DNA of 64,000 bases from JAPHTQ01 sp050288165 (GCA_050288165.1 JBNKDG010000012.1:1-64000), one strand, 5' to 3'; numbered from the stretch's first letter, positions 15,004 through 24,148 are shown. The notes: generated by a model not told the origin, from the sequence alone. Numbers and translations are program-made.

Positions 15004-16653
15004 ATGTTGAACATGACCGACACCCATCGTCAGGGACGGCGGCACAACCTGCTGGAGACGCTGACCGCACTGTTTTTGCACAGTGGCGGCGGCGTATTCG
15101 GTAAACGGATGCGCCTGCTGCTGATCGGTGTCGGTAACACCTTCGCCCTGCTCACCCTCAACATCATCCTGCTGCTCAACTTTCCTGAATACCAGTCGCT
15201 GCTGTTGCTGGCCTTCGGCGTATTGATACTGGGCGGGATGGTGCAACTGGTCGCCATCACCATCGCCTTCCGCCGCTTCCTGCTCCACCCCAGTGAAGAG
15301 CTGAAAGGCTGGTCCGACGAGATCCGTGGCGGCAACCTGACCATCCGCCTGCAGCCGGAAGAGATGGGTGAGCTGAAAGAGGTCGCCAAGGACATCAATA
15401 ACCTGCTCGACTATCTGCAGAACCTGACCCACCACATGGACGACCAGATCAAGCGCCAGACCACTCGCTTCGAGCAGAAGGCCAACTCACTGCAGGTGCT
15501 CTACGACGTTGCCGCCAGCCTTAACGCCTCCCGCGACCTGAAAGATCTGCTGACCCGCTTCCTCCACACCATGCGCGATATCGTCAACGCCAAGGCGGGC
15601 ACGGTGCGCCTGCTCACCGAGGCGGGACAGATGGAGCTGGTGGCCAGCATCGGCCTCGACGATGAAGTGGTGGAACAGGAACGACTGGTGCCGGTGCAGC
15701 GCTGCCTCTGCGGTAACGCGGTCACCGGCGGTGAGGTGCTGTTCCAGCACGACCTCAACCCCTGCAACCTCTGGATCGGCCGTCCGCTGCTGAGCGATCC
15801 CAATCTGGAGATGATCGCCGTGCCGCTGCAGTACCACGGCAAGAACCTCGGCGTTTACAACCTGTTCGTCGAAAAGGGCGACCTCGACTCCCGCGACGAG
15901 GTGAAGGCACTGTTCACCAGCATCGGCCGCCACCTCGGTATGGCGATCGAAAAGGCGCACCTGGACGATGAATCGAAGCGCCTCTCGATCATCAACGAAC
16001 GTAACGCCATGGCCCACGAGCTGCACGACTCGCTGGCGCAGACCCTCGCCAGCCTGCGCTTCCAGGCGAGCATGCTTGGCGAGGCGGTCGACAAACAGGG
16101 CGCCGACGTCACCCATGAGGATATAGAGCAGATCAAGAGCGGCCTCGACGACGCCTACACCGAACTGCGCGAACTGCTGGCCCACTTCCGCGCGCCGATC
16201 AGCTCCCGCGGCCTGCTGCCCGCGCTGGAAGACCTGATCAGCAACTTCCGCAAACAGACCGGCATGCATGTGCTGCTGCAAAAGGAGTGGGAGTCCACCC
16301 GCCTCTCGCCGCACATGGAGATGCAGGTACTGCGTATCATCCAGGAGGCGCTGGCCAATGTGCGCAAACACAGCGAGGCGCACACGGTGCGGGTACTGCT
16401 GCGCTGCGACAGCGAAGGCCACTACAACATCCTGATCGAAGACGACGGCGTCGGTCTGGCGATGCAACCCTTCAGCGGCCACCCCGGCGAACACCTGGGA
16501 TTGTCGATTATGGAAGAGCGCGCACGTTATTTGGGTGGAGAATTGCGTATCGAGAGTGAACCCGGAGAGGGAACAAGGGTACAATTGGCCTTCAGCACCG
16601 CGGAGAGCGGTGATGACAAACAAAAACCACAACAACATTTCGCCCTGATTTAG
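15004..16653 (+). CDS. NarX-type sensor histidine kinase
   Basis: 549 residues. Two close transmembrane helices (about 38-60 and 64-90) with almost no periplasmic loop, a HAMP segment, a GAF domain (about 170-315) containing a CLCG motif, then a HisKA_3 domain with phospho-acceptor His341 (HELHDSLAQT) and a HATPase domain (EDDGVGL; GEHLGLSIMEERA). The nitrate-binding periplasmic domain of real NarX is missing, so the signal is probably intracellular. The response regulator starts 17 bases downstream. The alternative start is ATG 15013. Confidence 0.87.
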   Translation: MLNMTDTHRQGRRHNLLETLTALFLHSGGGVFGKRMRLLLIGVGNTFALLTLNIILLLNFPEYQSLLLLAFGVLILGGMVQLVAITIAFRRFLLHPSEELKGWSDEIRGGNLTIRLQPEEMGELKEVAKDINNLLDYLQNLTHHMDDQIKRQTTRFEQKANSLQVLYDVAASLNASRDLKDLLTRFLHTMRDIVNAKAGTVRLLTEAGQMELVASIGLDDEVVEQERLVPVQRCLCGNAVTGGEVLFQHDLNPCNLWIGRPLLSDPNLEMIAVPLQYHGKNLGVYNLFVEKGDLDSRDEVKALFTSIGRHLGMAIEKAHLDDESKRLSIINERNAMAHELHDSLAQTLASLRFQASMLGEAVDKQGADVTHEDIEQIKSGLDDAYTELRELLAHFRAPISSRGLLPALEDLISNFRKQTGMHVLLQKEWESTRLSPHMEMQVLRIIQEALANVRKHSEAHTVRVLLRCDSEGHYNILIEDDGVGLAMQPFSGHPGEHLGLSIMEERARYLGGELRIESEPGEGTRVQLAFSTAESGDDKQKPQQHFALI

Positions 16654-16670
16654 GGCCATTTTAGAAACTT

Positions 16671-17321
16671 ATGCGCGTATTGCTGGTAGACGACCATACC
16701 CTGTTCCGTAGCGGCCTCGAGACCCTGCTGGAACGTCACGGCATCGAAGTGCTGGCCACCGCCGGTAACGGCCGTGAGGGCTTTTTCAAGGCGCAGGAGT
16801 TGCTGCCGGACGTGGTGCTGCTCGACATGCGCATGCCGGAGATGAGCGGCCTGGAAGTCCTTTCCGGTCTGCGTGCGGTGGGCTTCAAAAAGCCGATCGT
16901 TATGCTCACCACCAGCAACGAAGAACAGGATCTGGTGGAGTGCCTGCGCAACGGCGCCAGCGGCTACCTGCTCAAGGATATGGAACCGGCGCAACTGGTC
17001 AGCGCCCTGCGCGGCATTATGGAAGGCAAAACCATCGTCGCCCCGGAACTGGCCGCGGTGCTGGCGCGAGTCGTTCAGGGTGAAGGGGAACAGACTGAGC
17101 CGAAAGAGGTCAGTCCCTTTGGTGATCTGACACCGCGCGAACTGGAGATCCTCTGCCTGCTGGCGGAGGGACAGAGTAACAAGGTGATCGCCCGCAACCT
17201 CGGGATTTCGGACGGCACTGTAAAACTTCACGTGAAGGCGATCCTGCGCAAGCTGAACGTCCATTCACGGGTCGAGGCCGCTGTCATGGCCGTGGAACAG
17301 AATTTCTGCAACAAGGAATAG
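16671..17321 (+). CDS. NarL/LuxR-family response regulator
   Basis: 216 residues: receiver domain with D7-D8 acidic pair, phospho-acceptor Asp52 (LLDMRMPEMSG) and the switch Thr/Lys pair (LTTSN, LLKDM), then a LuxR-type helix-turn-helix (LTPRELEILCLLAEGQ, GTVKLHVKAILRKL). Partner of the preceding kinase. Because the pair follows dsrR by 63 bases, sulfur or nitrogen-oxide control of neighbouring genes is possible but not shown. Confidence 0.92.
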   Translation: MRVLLVDDHTLFRSGLETLLERHGIEVLATAGNGREGFFKAQELLPDVVLLDMRMPEMSGLEVLSGLRAVGFKKPIVMLTTSNEEQDLVECLRNGASGYLLKDMEPAQLVSALRGIMEGKTIVAPELAAVLARVVQGEGEQTEPKEVSPFGDLTPRELEILCLLAEGQSNKVIARNLGISDGTVKLHVKAILRKLNVHSRVEAAVMAVEQNFCNKE

Positions 17322-17324
17322 AAC

Positions 17325-18176
17325 GTGTCACTACTGCAATTCTGGCGTAACAATGTTGTATTGATGCTGCTTGCCGCCGGCATGCAACCGGCGCTGGCCG
17401 AGATCGCCGAAACCCGTTGGTATGACGTCGAGGTGATCCTCTTCGCCCAGACCAACCCGAGCTACCGCGACTCCGAAAGCTGGCCCATCGACTACACCCC
17501 GCCGGACATGGAAAACGCCAAAGAGCTGTTGCCGCAGGACAAGGCCAAACGTGATCCGGCACGTCCTACCGCATTCCGACTGCTCGATGTGGATGAACTG
17601 AAACTGGATGCGGACGTGAGCCGTATCAACAAGGCAGAAGACCTGCAACTGCTAAGCCATTTCGGCTGGCGCCAACCGGGCCTGCCGCAGCAGGGCGCAC
17701 TGGCTATCCGCCTCGACCAGCCATTGCTGGATCGCATTCAGGCAATGAATGAAGCCGCCGCGCTGAAAGAAGGTCAGCCGGTTGAAGTCGATAATAGCGA
17801 GAGCGTCACTGAGAAGCCGCAGATCGAAGGTACACTGCGATTGATCCTGTCGCGCTACCTGCACATCGAAACCGATCTGCTGCTGAAAGAACCGCTCGAC
17901 GGTCAACCGATGTATAACGATGCACAACAGGCCAACGTGGTCATCTTTAGCGAACCGGCCATGCCTGCATCCGGTGCACCGGGACGGGCCGCACAACCGG
18001 ATCTGTTTGCGATGGCGCAGGAGAATGCGGCACAGGCGCCTTACCGGGTCTATTTCATGCACCAGTCACGACGCATGCGCAGCGGCGAGTTGCACTACCT
18101 GGATCACCCGCTGTTCGGTATGTTGATCAAGGTGACGCCGTTCCAGCCGCAGGTGGCTCAGGCAGAAGCACAGTAA
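17325..18176 (+). CDS. CsiV-family periplasmic protein
   Basis: 283 residues from GTG 17325 (AAGGAATAGAAC upstream), with a signal peptide ending near ALAEIAE. The N-terminal RWYDVEVILFAQ and the C-terminal YRVYFMHQSRRMRSGE plus LDHPLFGMLI match the CsiV family (gammaproteobacterial periplasmic proteins tied to cell envelope function). In many relatives it sits next to mfd; here it follows the two-component pair by 3 bases, so it may be co-transcribed. Confidence 0.78.
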   Translation: MSLLQFWRNNVVLMLLAAGMQPALAEIAETRWYDVEVILFAQTNPSYRDSESWPIDYTPPDMENAKELLPQDKAKRDPARPTAFRLLDVDELKLDADVSRINKAEDLQLLSHFGWRQPGLPQQGALAIRLDQPLLDRIQAMNEAAALKEGQPVEVDNSESVTEKPQIEGTLRLILSRYLHIETDLLLKEPLDGQPMYNDAQQANVVIFSEPAMPASGAPGRAAQPDLFAMAQENAAQAPYRVYFMHQSRRMRSGELHYLDHPLFGMLIKVTPFQPQVAQAEAQ

Positions 18177-18181
18177 CGTAG

Positions 18182-18201
18182 GCTGGGCAGTGATGCCCAG
18201 C
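18182..18201. repeat. 20-bp dispersed hairpin, identical to 4111-4130
   Basis: GCTGGGCAGTGATGCCCAGC again, here immediately after the CsiV-like gene and before its terminator. Confidence 0.88.
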
Positions 18202-18212
18202 AAACCAGACAC

Positions 18213-18240
18213 AAAAAAGCCCGCATCAGCGGGCTTTTTT
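18213..18240. terminator. Bidirectional terminator between convergent genes
   Basis: Perfect 12-bp stem AAAAAAGCCCGC / GCGGGCTTTTTT with loop ATCA, ending 10 bases before the minus-strand mtnP stop. Confidence 0.94.
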
Positions 18241-18250
18241 GATTCAGGCT

Positions 18251-18994
18251 TTACGCCACTCGCGGCACGATATGTTCCAGTAACCTGCGCACCTCGGCCA
18301 TGCCGGAGATCAGGTGATGTTCGATCATCTCCATGGTGATCGCCCCATCGCCACGCCCCGCGCCCATGTTCGCGACGACAGCAACACAGGCGTAACAGAG
18401 CTCCAGTTCACGGGCAAGTGCCGCCTCCGGCATGCCGGTCATGCCGACCAGATCGCAGCCGTCCTTCTCCAGCTTGTTGATCTCGGCGGTGGTCTCCAGA
18501 CGCGGCCCCTGAGTGGCGGCGTAGGTACCTCCGGCAATCAACGGCACACCCGCTTCATCACCACACATCAGCAGCGTTTTACGCAGCGCTTCACAATAGG
18601 GTTCGGTGAAGTCGATGTGGGTCACGTGGGTCAGCCCCTCTTCAAAGAAGGTGTTGATGCGCGACCAGGTGTAATCGACGATCTGATCCGGTATCACCAG
18701 CTTGCCCGGCTGCATATCGGCACGGATGCCGCCCACGGCATTGACCGCGATCACCTGCTCCACCCCGGTTTCCTTCAGCGCCCAGAGATTGGCGCGATAG
18801 TTCACCTTGTGCGGGGGAATGGTGTGGCCCGCACCGTGACGCGGCAGAAACACCACTTCGCGATCCGCCACCTCACCAAACACCAGCGGTGCGGACGGTT
18901 CACCGTAGGGCGTGTGCATCACCTCGCGCCGAGTAATCTTCAGGTCTTTCAGTGATGTCAGACCGGTGCCGCCGATAATGGCCAGTTTTGCCAT
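18251..18994 (-). CDS. mtnP: S-methyl-5'-thioinosine/thioadenosine phosphorylase
   Basis: 247 residues of the purine nucleoside phosphorylase family 2: GGTGLTSL near the N-terminus, NAVGGI, PDQIVDYT, and GTYAATQGPRLETTAEI plus GMTGMPEA near the active site. In Pseudomonas-type bacteria this subgroup prefers methylthioinosine, giving hypoxanthine. The neighbour hpt can salvage that hypoxanthine and nagZ lies upstream, the same linkage as in Pseudomonas, so the thioinosine specificity is the more likely one. Confidence 0.86.
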   Translation of the reverse strand: MAKLAIIGGTGLTSLKDLKITRREVMHTPYGEPSAPLVFGEVADREVVFLPRHGAGHTIPPHKVNYRANLWALKETGVEQVIAVNAVGGIRADMQPGKLVIPDQIVDYTWSRINTFFEEGLTHVTHIDFTEPYCEALRKTLLMCGDEAGVPLIAGGTYAATQGPRLETTAEINKLEKDGCDLVGMTGMPEAALARELELCYACVAVVANMGAGRGDGAITMEMIEHHLISGMAEVRRLLEHIVPRVA

Positions 18995-19020
18995 GAATTA
19001 ATCCTCTTAAAAAGAAATCA

Positions 19021-19087
19021 CCACGAAGTACACGAAGAGCACGAAGAATCAAGAATTCAGCCTTCGTGTTCTTCGTGAGCTTCGTGG
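19021..19087. repeat. Imperfect palindrome of CACGAAG units
   Basis: Three spaced CACGAAG words on one arm (CCACGAAG, ACACGAAG, GCACGAAG) face three CTTCGTG words on the other. It lies between hpt and mtnP and belongs to the widespread class of intergenic CACGAAG palindromes. Confidence 0.75.
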
Positions 19088-19096
19088 TTTAAGCTT

Positions 19097-19651
19097 TTAG
19101 CTGCCTTTAACAGCATAGATCCCGGGCGCATTGCGCAGGTACTCTTTATAGTCCATACCGAAGCCGAAGACGTACCGGTCTTCCACTTCCAGTCCGACAT
19201 AATCCGCTTCGATACCGCAATTACGATCGTGCAGCTTCTGCACCAGCACCGCACTTTTCACCATCGCAGCACCGGCGTTTTCACAGGCGTGGACAATCTC
19301 TTTTAGCGTCAGTCCTTCATCAAGAATGTCATCGACGATCAACACATGACGTCCTTCAATGGCAAAGCGCGGGGTCACGCGCCACTCCAGTTCGGTGCCG
19401 CCGGCGGTTTCGCCGCGATAACGGCTGGCATGGAAGTAATCGAGCTGTAGCGGAAAGTCGAGATGACTCAGCAGATAGCCCGCCGGGATCAGCGCACCGC
19501 TCATCACCACCAGCACCAGCGGATTCTTGTCACCGAAGTCTGCGGTAATCGCCTTGGCCATCTTCTCGATGGCGGCCTCCACTGCGGCACGGTCGTGCAG
19601 GCAGTCCGCCTCACGATAAACCTGTTGTACATGCTCAGGGGTAACGCTCAT
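19097..19651 (-). CDS. hpt: Hypoxanthine-guanine phosphoribosyltransferase
   Basis: 184 residues from the ATG at 19651 (a TTG one codon upstream is less likely). The PRPP-binding loop VLIVDDILDEGLTL and the flexible segment around FHASRYRGETAGG are typical of HGPRTs. Converts hypoxanthine or guanine plus PRPP to IMP or GMP. Operon position: nagZ-hpt-mtnP, all minus strand with short gaps. Confidence 0.9.
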   Translation of the reverse strand: MSVTPEHVQQVYREADCLHDRAAVEAAIEKMAKAITADFGDKNPLVLVVMSGALIPAGYLLSHLDFPLQLDYFHASRYRGETAGGTELEWRVTPRFAIEGRHVLIVDDILDEGLTLKEIVHACENAGAAMVKSAVLVQKLHDRNCGIEADYVGLEVEDRYVFGFGMDYKEYLRNAPGIYAVKGS

Positions 19652-19662
19652 CAATCGGTTCC

Positions 19663-20709
19663 TTACAAATCAAGGTCGAGGGTCGGGTTCTCTTCCAGTT
19701 CCTGCATCGCGGCGATGGCCTGACGCCAGGCAGGGTCCTTATGCAACGCCTCCAGGGTCATCGGGTGACGGCCATGCAACCGCGCCAAACGCGCGTGCAG
19801 CACCGGCGTCGGTTTGTAATCGATACCGCGCAGGATAATACGCGCCGCTTCGGGATTGTTGCAGATCAGCACCATATCGCAACCGGCATTCAGTGCCGCC
19901 TCGGCGCGGGCCACGTAATCACCGGCCACGCTGGCGCCTTCCATGTTGAGATCGTCGCTGAAGATCACGCCCTGGAAGCTGAGACGCTTGCGCAGGATCT
20001 GTTGCAGCCAGAAGGGAGAGAAACCGGCCGGGTTTTCGTCGACCGCGGTGTAGATCACATGGGCGGGCATCACCGCGGCCATTCCATTGGTGATCATCAA
20101 CTCGTAAGGAGCGACATCCTCAGCGAGGATGTCTTCAAGGCGACGACCGTCTTCCGGGATCGCCTCGTGGGAATCAGCCTCAACCGCGCCGTGGCCGGGG
20201 AAGTGTTTACCGGTGGCCGCCATACCGGCACGTTGCATACCGTGCATGGTCGCGGCTGCCAGTTCGGCGACGATATGCGGGCGGCGATGGTAGGAACGAT
20301 CGCCGATCACGGCGCTGATGCCGTAGTCGAGATCGAGTACCGGGGCGAAGCTGATGTCGACACCGATGGCACGTAACTCCGAAGCCATCACCCAGCCGCA
20401 CTGCTCCGCCAGTTGGCGGGCACGACGATGGTCGTGTTCGTAGATTTCACCGAAGCGACGCATCGCCGGTAGACGGGTAAAACCGGTGCGGAAACGTTGC
20501 ACCCTGCCCCCCTCCTGATCGACCGCGATCAGCAGCGGTGGACTACGCAGGGCGTGAATCTCGGCGATCAACGCCGCGACCTGTTCCGGACTTTCAAAGT
20601 TGCGGCTGAAGAGGATCACTCCACCCACCAGCGGATGGCAGAGGATCTCCCGCTCCTCGTCGTCCAGCTGCGTGCCGCGCAGGTCCAGCATTACCGGGCC
20701 TAATGACAT
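19663..20709 (-). CDS. nagZ: Beta-N-acetylhexosaminidase (peptidoglycan recycling)
   Basis: 348 residues, the usual NagZ length, cytoplasmic GH3 enzyme. The signature KHFPGHG followed by DSH (catalytic His/Asp loop) and the nucleophile region IFSDDLNMEG are present. It removes GlcNAc from anhydromuropeptides. One base separates it from the L,D-transpeptidase gene upstream, which also concerns peptidoglycan. Confidence 0.95.
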   Translation of the reverse strand: MSLGPVMLDLRGTQLDDEEREILCHPLVGGVILFSRNFESPEQVAALIAEIHALRSPPLLIAVDQEGGRVQRFRTGFTRLPAMRRFGEIYEHDHRRARQLAEQCGWVMASELRAIGVDISFAPVLDLDYGISAVIGDRSYHRRPHIVAELAAATMHGMQRAGMAATGKHFPGHGAVEADSHEAIPEDGRRLEDILAEDVAPYELMITNGMAAVMPAHVIYTAVDENPAGFSPFWLQQILRKRLSFQGVIFSDDLNMEGASVAGDYVARAEAALNAGCDMVLICNNPEAARIILRGIDYKPTPVLHARLARLHGRHPMTLEALHKDPAWRQAIAAMQELEENPTLDLDL

Positions 20710-20710
20710 C

Positions 20711-21217
20711 CTATGCGCTTCCTTTATATGGTTCTTCTGTAATCAATACCGGGGTTCCCGGTGTAATCATGTCAAACAGGGCAATGATATCGTGATTGCG
20801 CATCCGCACACAGCCGTGGGAAAGCGGCACCCCCATCGGCTCGCTGTCCGGGGTACCGTGGATATAGATGTAGCGGCGCATGGTATCGACACCGCCCAGT
20901 CGATTGCGGCCTAGCTCTTTACCGCTGAGCCAGAGGATACGGCTCAAAATCCAGTCACGCTGCGGGACATTGTTGCCCAACTCTTCGTTGTAGATTTCAC
21001 CGGTTGGACGACGACCGACAAACACCGTACCCGCCTCACAACCTGATCCAATCTTGGCCCGCACAATATGGCGACCGCGCGGAGTACAACCGCTGCCGTT
21101 CTCTTCACCGGGACCGTTGGCGGCGGTTGAGACCGGCGCTTCAAAGACAATCCGTTCGCCATCCAGCAGACGCAGCCGCTGCTCGGCAATGCTGATGTGG
21201 ATGGCACGCTGCATCAT
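20711..21217 (-). CDS. L,D-transpeptidase (YkuD domain), no signal peptide seen
   Basis: 168 residues from ATG 21217, which overlaps the upstream stop as ATGA and has AAGGA before it. The catalytic motif YIHGTPDSEPMGVPLSHGCVRM contains the HGT and SHGC elements with the active Cys. No export signal is visible, which is unusual for an enzyme acting on periplasmic peptidoglycan; small YkuD proteins of this type are common next to nagZ in gammaproteobacteria. Confidence 0.87.
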   Translation of the reverse strand: MMQRAIHISIAEQRLRLLDGERIVFEAPVSTAANGPGEENGSGCTPRGRHIVRAKIGSGCEAGTVFVGRRPTGEIYNEELGNNVPQRDWILSRILWLSGKELGRNRLGGVDTMRRYIYIHGTPDSEPMGVPLSHGCVRMRNHDIIALFDMITPGTPVLITEEPYKGSA

Positions 21218-21684
21218 AGCCAATCCTTGTAGGGGTGTTTCACCAGACAGACGTTGTAGTAACGGGTGTCACCGCTCACCTCATCACCCAGCCACGGCGG
21301 ACGCTCGAAGGATTCCTCTTCTGATTCCAGTTCCACCTCGGCCACGATCAATCCGGCATTGTCGCCGTCGAAGACATCAATTTCCCAGGTGTGTTGACCG
21401 TAGGGCACCAGATAACGGGTCTTGCTGATCTGCGGCTGCTCGCAGAGGGTGTCGAGTAACTCCTCCGCTTCTTCCAGCGGGATCGGGTATTCAAATTCCT
21501 GACGGTGGATGCCGAGAGTGGCGCTTTTAATGTTGAGGTTGGCTTTGTCCCCTTCGATGCGCACCCGCACCGAGGCACGTTCCGCGCCGATGAGATAACC
21601 CTGACGAAAACGGGTACCGGCATCGGCGACATCACGCCAGCTTTCATCGCTTAGCAGGAATTTGCGTTCTATCTCGGTCGCCAT
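21214..21684 (-). CDS. CYTH domain protein (triphosphatase type)
   Basis: 156 residues starting MATEIERKFLL, the ExExK motif of the CYTH superfamily. Alternating charged strands follow (VRVRIEGDKANLNIK, WEIDVFDGDNAGLIVAEVELESE), as expected for the triphosphate tunnel. Probably hydrolyses inorganic triphosphate or a related substrate. Coupled to the transpeptidase by a four-base overlap. Confidence 0.9.
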   Translation of the reverse strand: MATEIERKFLLSDESWRDVADAGTRFRQGYLIGAERASVRVRIEGDKANLNIKSATLGIHRQEFEYPIPLEEAEELLDTLCEQPQISKTRYLVPYGQHTWEIDVFDGDNAGLIVAEVELESEEESFERPPWLGDEVSGDTRYYNVCLVKHPYKDWL

Positions 21685-21702
21685 CCGCGCCGTTCTCTCC
21701 CG

Positions 21703-23031
21703 TTACTTTTTTACAAACAGTGCAATGGATTCTACATGCGCCGTATGCGGAAACATATCCATCACGCCCGCTTTCGCCAGCGTGTAGCCGTACTCGTTGA
21801 CCAGCAGTCCCGCATCCCGTGCCAGGGTGGCCGGGTTGCAGGAGACGTAGACGATGCGTTTTACACCGAGTTTGGCGATATGCGGGATCGCCTCCATTGC
21901 GCCGTCACGGGCCGGGTCAAGCAACACTTTATCGAAGCCCTGCGACCACCATGGAAGAAGCTCAACCTCTTTCGCCAGATCGGCGACGTGAAACTCGACG
22001 TTATCGATCGCATTGAGCTCGGCATTCTCACGCGCCCTCTGCACCAGTAACTCCAGTCCTTCCACACCGACCACTTCACGGGCACGGCGCGCCAGCGGCA
22101 GGGTAAAGTTGCCGACGCCGCAGAAGAGATCGAGCACCCGCTCGTCCGGTTTCACCTCCAGCAGGTCGATGGCATAGGGCACCATCTTGCGGTTGATGTC
22201 GGTATTCACCTGGGTGAAACCGTTGGGGGTGAAATTGAAGTGCACATCGAACTCAGGCAAGGCGTAACTCAACTGCGTCTGTTCAGGCCATAGCGGTTCG
22301 ACGGTGTCCGGACCGCCTGATTGTAGGAAGAAACGCAGTTCGTGTTCTTTGGCGTAGGCGATCAGTTTGTTGCTGTCGGCCGGGCTCAATGGTTTCATGT
22401 TGCGGAAGACCAGCGCGGTCTGGGTGTCGTCAACCGCCACTTCGATCTGCGCGATGTCGCGACGGCCATCGAGTGAAGCGATGAGTATTTGCAAAGCTTC
22501 CAGATGTTCACCAACGGTGGGATAGAGGATCTCGCAGCGCTGCATGTCGACGATGTAGGGTTTGCGCTTCTCACGGAAACCGATCAGGGTGCGCTCTTTC
22601 TTGTCGACGTAGCGCACGCCCATGCGCGCCTTACGCCGGTAACCCCAGTGCGGACCGGTGAGTGGCAGCAACACCTCAAGCGGCTTCACCTTGCCGATGC
22701 GCTCGAAATTCTCCAGCAGTACCTCTTCCTTGGCGTGGATCTGTGCCGTCGCCTCCATGTGTTGCAGCGCACAACCGCCACAAACACCGAACACCGCGCA
22801 TTTCGGTTCTACTCGTTCGGGAGCGGCTTGATGGATCTCCTGCGCCACACCCACGTCATAACTACGCTTACTTTCCACGTAGCGGAAACTGACCTCTTCG
22901 CCTTTCAGCGCGCCTTCGACAAATACCGTCTTGCCGTTGAGATGTGCGACGCCGCGGCCGTCGTGGGAGAGATCATCGATAACCACCCGAACCGGATCGG
23001 TTGGGAGCTGGGGTTTACGTCGTCTTGCCAT
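21703..23031 (-). CDS. rlmD: 23S rRNA (uracil-1939-C5)-methyltransferase
   Basis: 442 residues. N-terminal TRAM domain (about 12-70), an iron-sulfur cysteine set (CAVFGVCGGCALQH plus one more), SAM-binding LDLFCGVGNFTLPLA, and the catalytic cysteine in VYVSCNPATLARD. RlmD and RlmC are close relatives; the TRAM domain and length favour RlmD. Confidence 0.93.
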   Translation of the reverse strand: MARRRKPQLPTDPVRVVIDDLSHDGRGVAHLNGKTVFVEGALKGEEVSFRYVESKRSYDVGVAQEIHQAAPERVEPKCAVFGVCGGCALQHMEATAQIHAKEEVLLENFERIGKVKPLEVLLPLTGPHWGYRRKARMGVRYVDKKERTLIGFREKRKPYIVDMQRCEILYPTVGEHLEALQILIASLDGRRDIAQIEVAVDDTQTALVFRNMKPLSPADSNKLIAYAKEHELRFFLQSGGPDTVEPLWPEQTQLSYALPEFDVHFNFTPNGFTQVNTDINRKMVPYAIDLLEVKPDERVLDLFCGVGNFTLPLARRAREVVGVEGLELLVQRARENAELNAIDNVEFHVADLAKEVELLPWWSQGFDKVLLDPARDGAMEAIPHIAKLGVKRIVYVSCNPATLARDAGLLVNEYGYTLAKAGVMDMFPHTAHVESIALFVKK

Positions 23032-23052
23032 AGAACCTCAAAACACAAAAAT

Positions 23053-23127
23053 CCACCACAAAGGCGCAGAGGCCGCAAAGAAAACCCATTAAGAAATTTC
23101 TTTGCGTACTTTGCGTCTTTGCGGTGA
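23053..23127. repeat. Imperfect palindrome of CGCAAAG units
   Basis: Left arm CCACAAAGGCGCAGAGGCCGCAAAG faces CTTTGCGTACTTTGCGTCTTTGCGGTG. Same design as the 19021 palindrome but a different word; lies between cysM and rlmD. Confidence 0.72.
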
Positions 23128-23132
23128 GTTAG

Positions 23133-24026
23133 TTATTCGGCAGGAAATACGCCGGTGGAAAGATAGCGATCGCCACGGTCGCAGATGATGGTCACGATCA
23201 CCGCGTTCTCCACCTCTTGCGACAGTTTCAGCGCGGCAGCAACGGCGCCACCGGAAGAGATACCGCAGAAGATGCCCTCTTCCGCCGCCAGGCGGCGGGT
23301 GATGGTCTCTGCGGATGGCTGGTCCACGTCGATGGTGCGGTCGACACGACTGGCGTCGAAGATGGTCGGCAGATACTCCTTGGGCCAGCGGCGAATGCCG
23401 GGAATGGCAGCACCTTCGGCGGGCTGCACACCGACGATCTGGATCGCCGGATTGACCTCCTTGAGATAGCGCGAGGTGCCCATGATGGTGCCGGTGGTGC
23501 CCATGGCGCTAACGAAGTGGGTGACTTTGTGATCGGTGTCGCGCCAGATCTCCGGCCCGGTGGATTCGTAGTGTGCCAGCGGATTGTCCTGGTTGCCGAA
23601 CTGATCGAGCACCTTACCCTTGCCCTCCGCTTCCATCTGCTTGGCCAGATCACGCGCCCCTTCCATGCCCTGCTCACGGGTCACCAGCACCAGCTCGGCG
23701 CCATAGGCGCGCATCGAGGCACGACGCTCAGTGCTCATGTTCTCCGGCATGATCAGGATCATGTGATACCCCTTGATCGCCGCTGCCATCGCCAGGGCGA
23801 TACCGGTATTACCAGAGGTGGCCTCAATCAGGGTGTCGCCCGGCTTGATCTCTCCCCGCTGCTCCGCCTGCTGAATCATCGACATGGCGGGCCGGTCCTT
23901 CACCGAGCCAGCGGGGTTGTTACCCTCCAGCTTCACCAGAATCGTGTTGCTGGTATTGCCCGGTAATCGCTGCAAGCGGACCAGGGGCGTATTGCCAATG
24001 AAGGATTCAATCGTGGGAAAAGTCAT
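23133..24026 (-). CDS. cysM: Cysteine synthase B
   Basis: 297 residues of the PLP-dependent cysteine synthase family. FIGNTPLVRL at the start, the PLP lysine in NPAGSVKDRPA, and the phosphate loop EATSGNTGIA. The CysM-type active-site region (RRWPKEYLP) replaces the CysK-type lid. Makes cysteine from O-acetylserine using sulfide or thiosulfate, fitting a sulfur-oxidiser. Confidence 0.93.
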   Translation of the reverse strand: MTFPTIESFIGNTPLVRLQRLPGNTSNTILVKLEGNNPAGSVKDRPAMSMIQQAEQRGEIKPGDTLIEATSGNTGIALAMAAAIKGYHMILIMPENMSTERRASMRAYGAELVLVTREQGMEGARDLAKQMEAEGKGKVLDQFGNQDNPLAHYESTGPEIWRDTDHKVTHFVSAMGTTGTIMGTSRYLKEVNPAIQIVGVQPAEGAAIPGIRRWPKEYLPTIFDASRVDRTIDVDQPSAETITRRLAAEEGIFCGISSGGAVAAALKLSQEVENAVIVTIICDRGDRYLSTGVFPAE

Positions 24027-24148
24027 GTGACAACCTGTGTGATATGGATCAAAAGTATGGTGAACAATTATAAACGTCCTTGAATTGAATGACGATTCCC
24101 ATTAGATTTTAATCCATAGCTAATAACCACAAAAAGAGGAACACAAGG

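Noticed and set aside
15487..16659. 390-codon minus-strand frame over the histidine kinase gene
   Set aside because: The plus strand encodes full kinase motifs; the antisense protein is His/Gln-rich and matches nothing.
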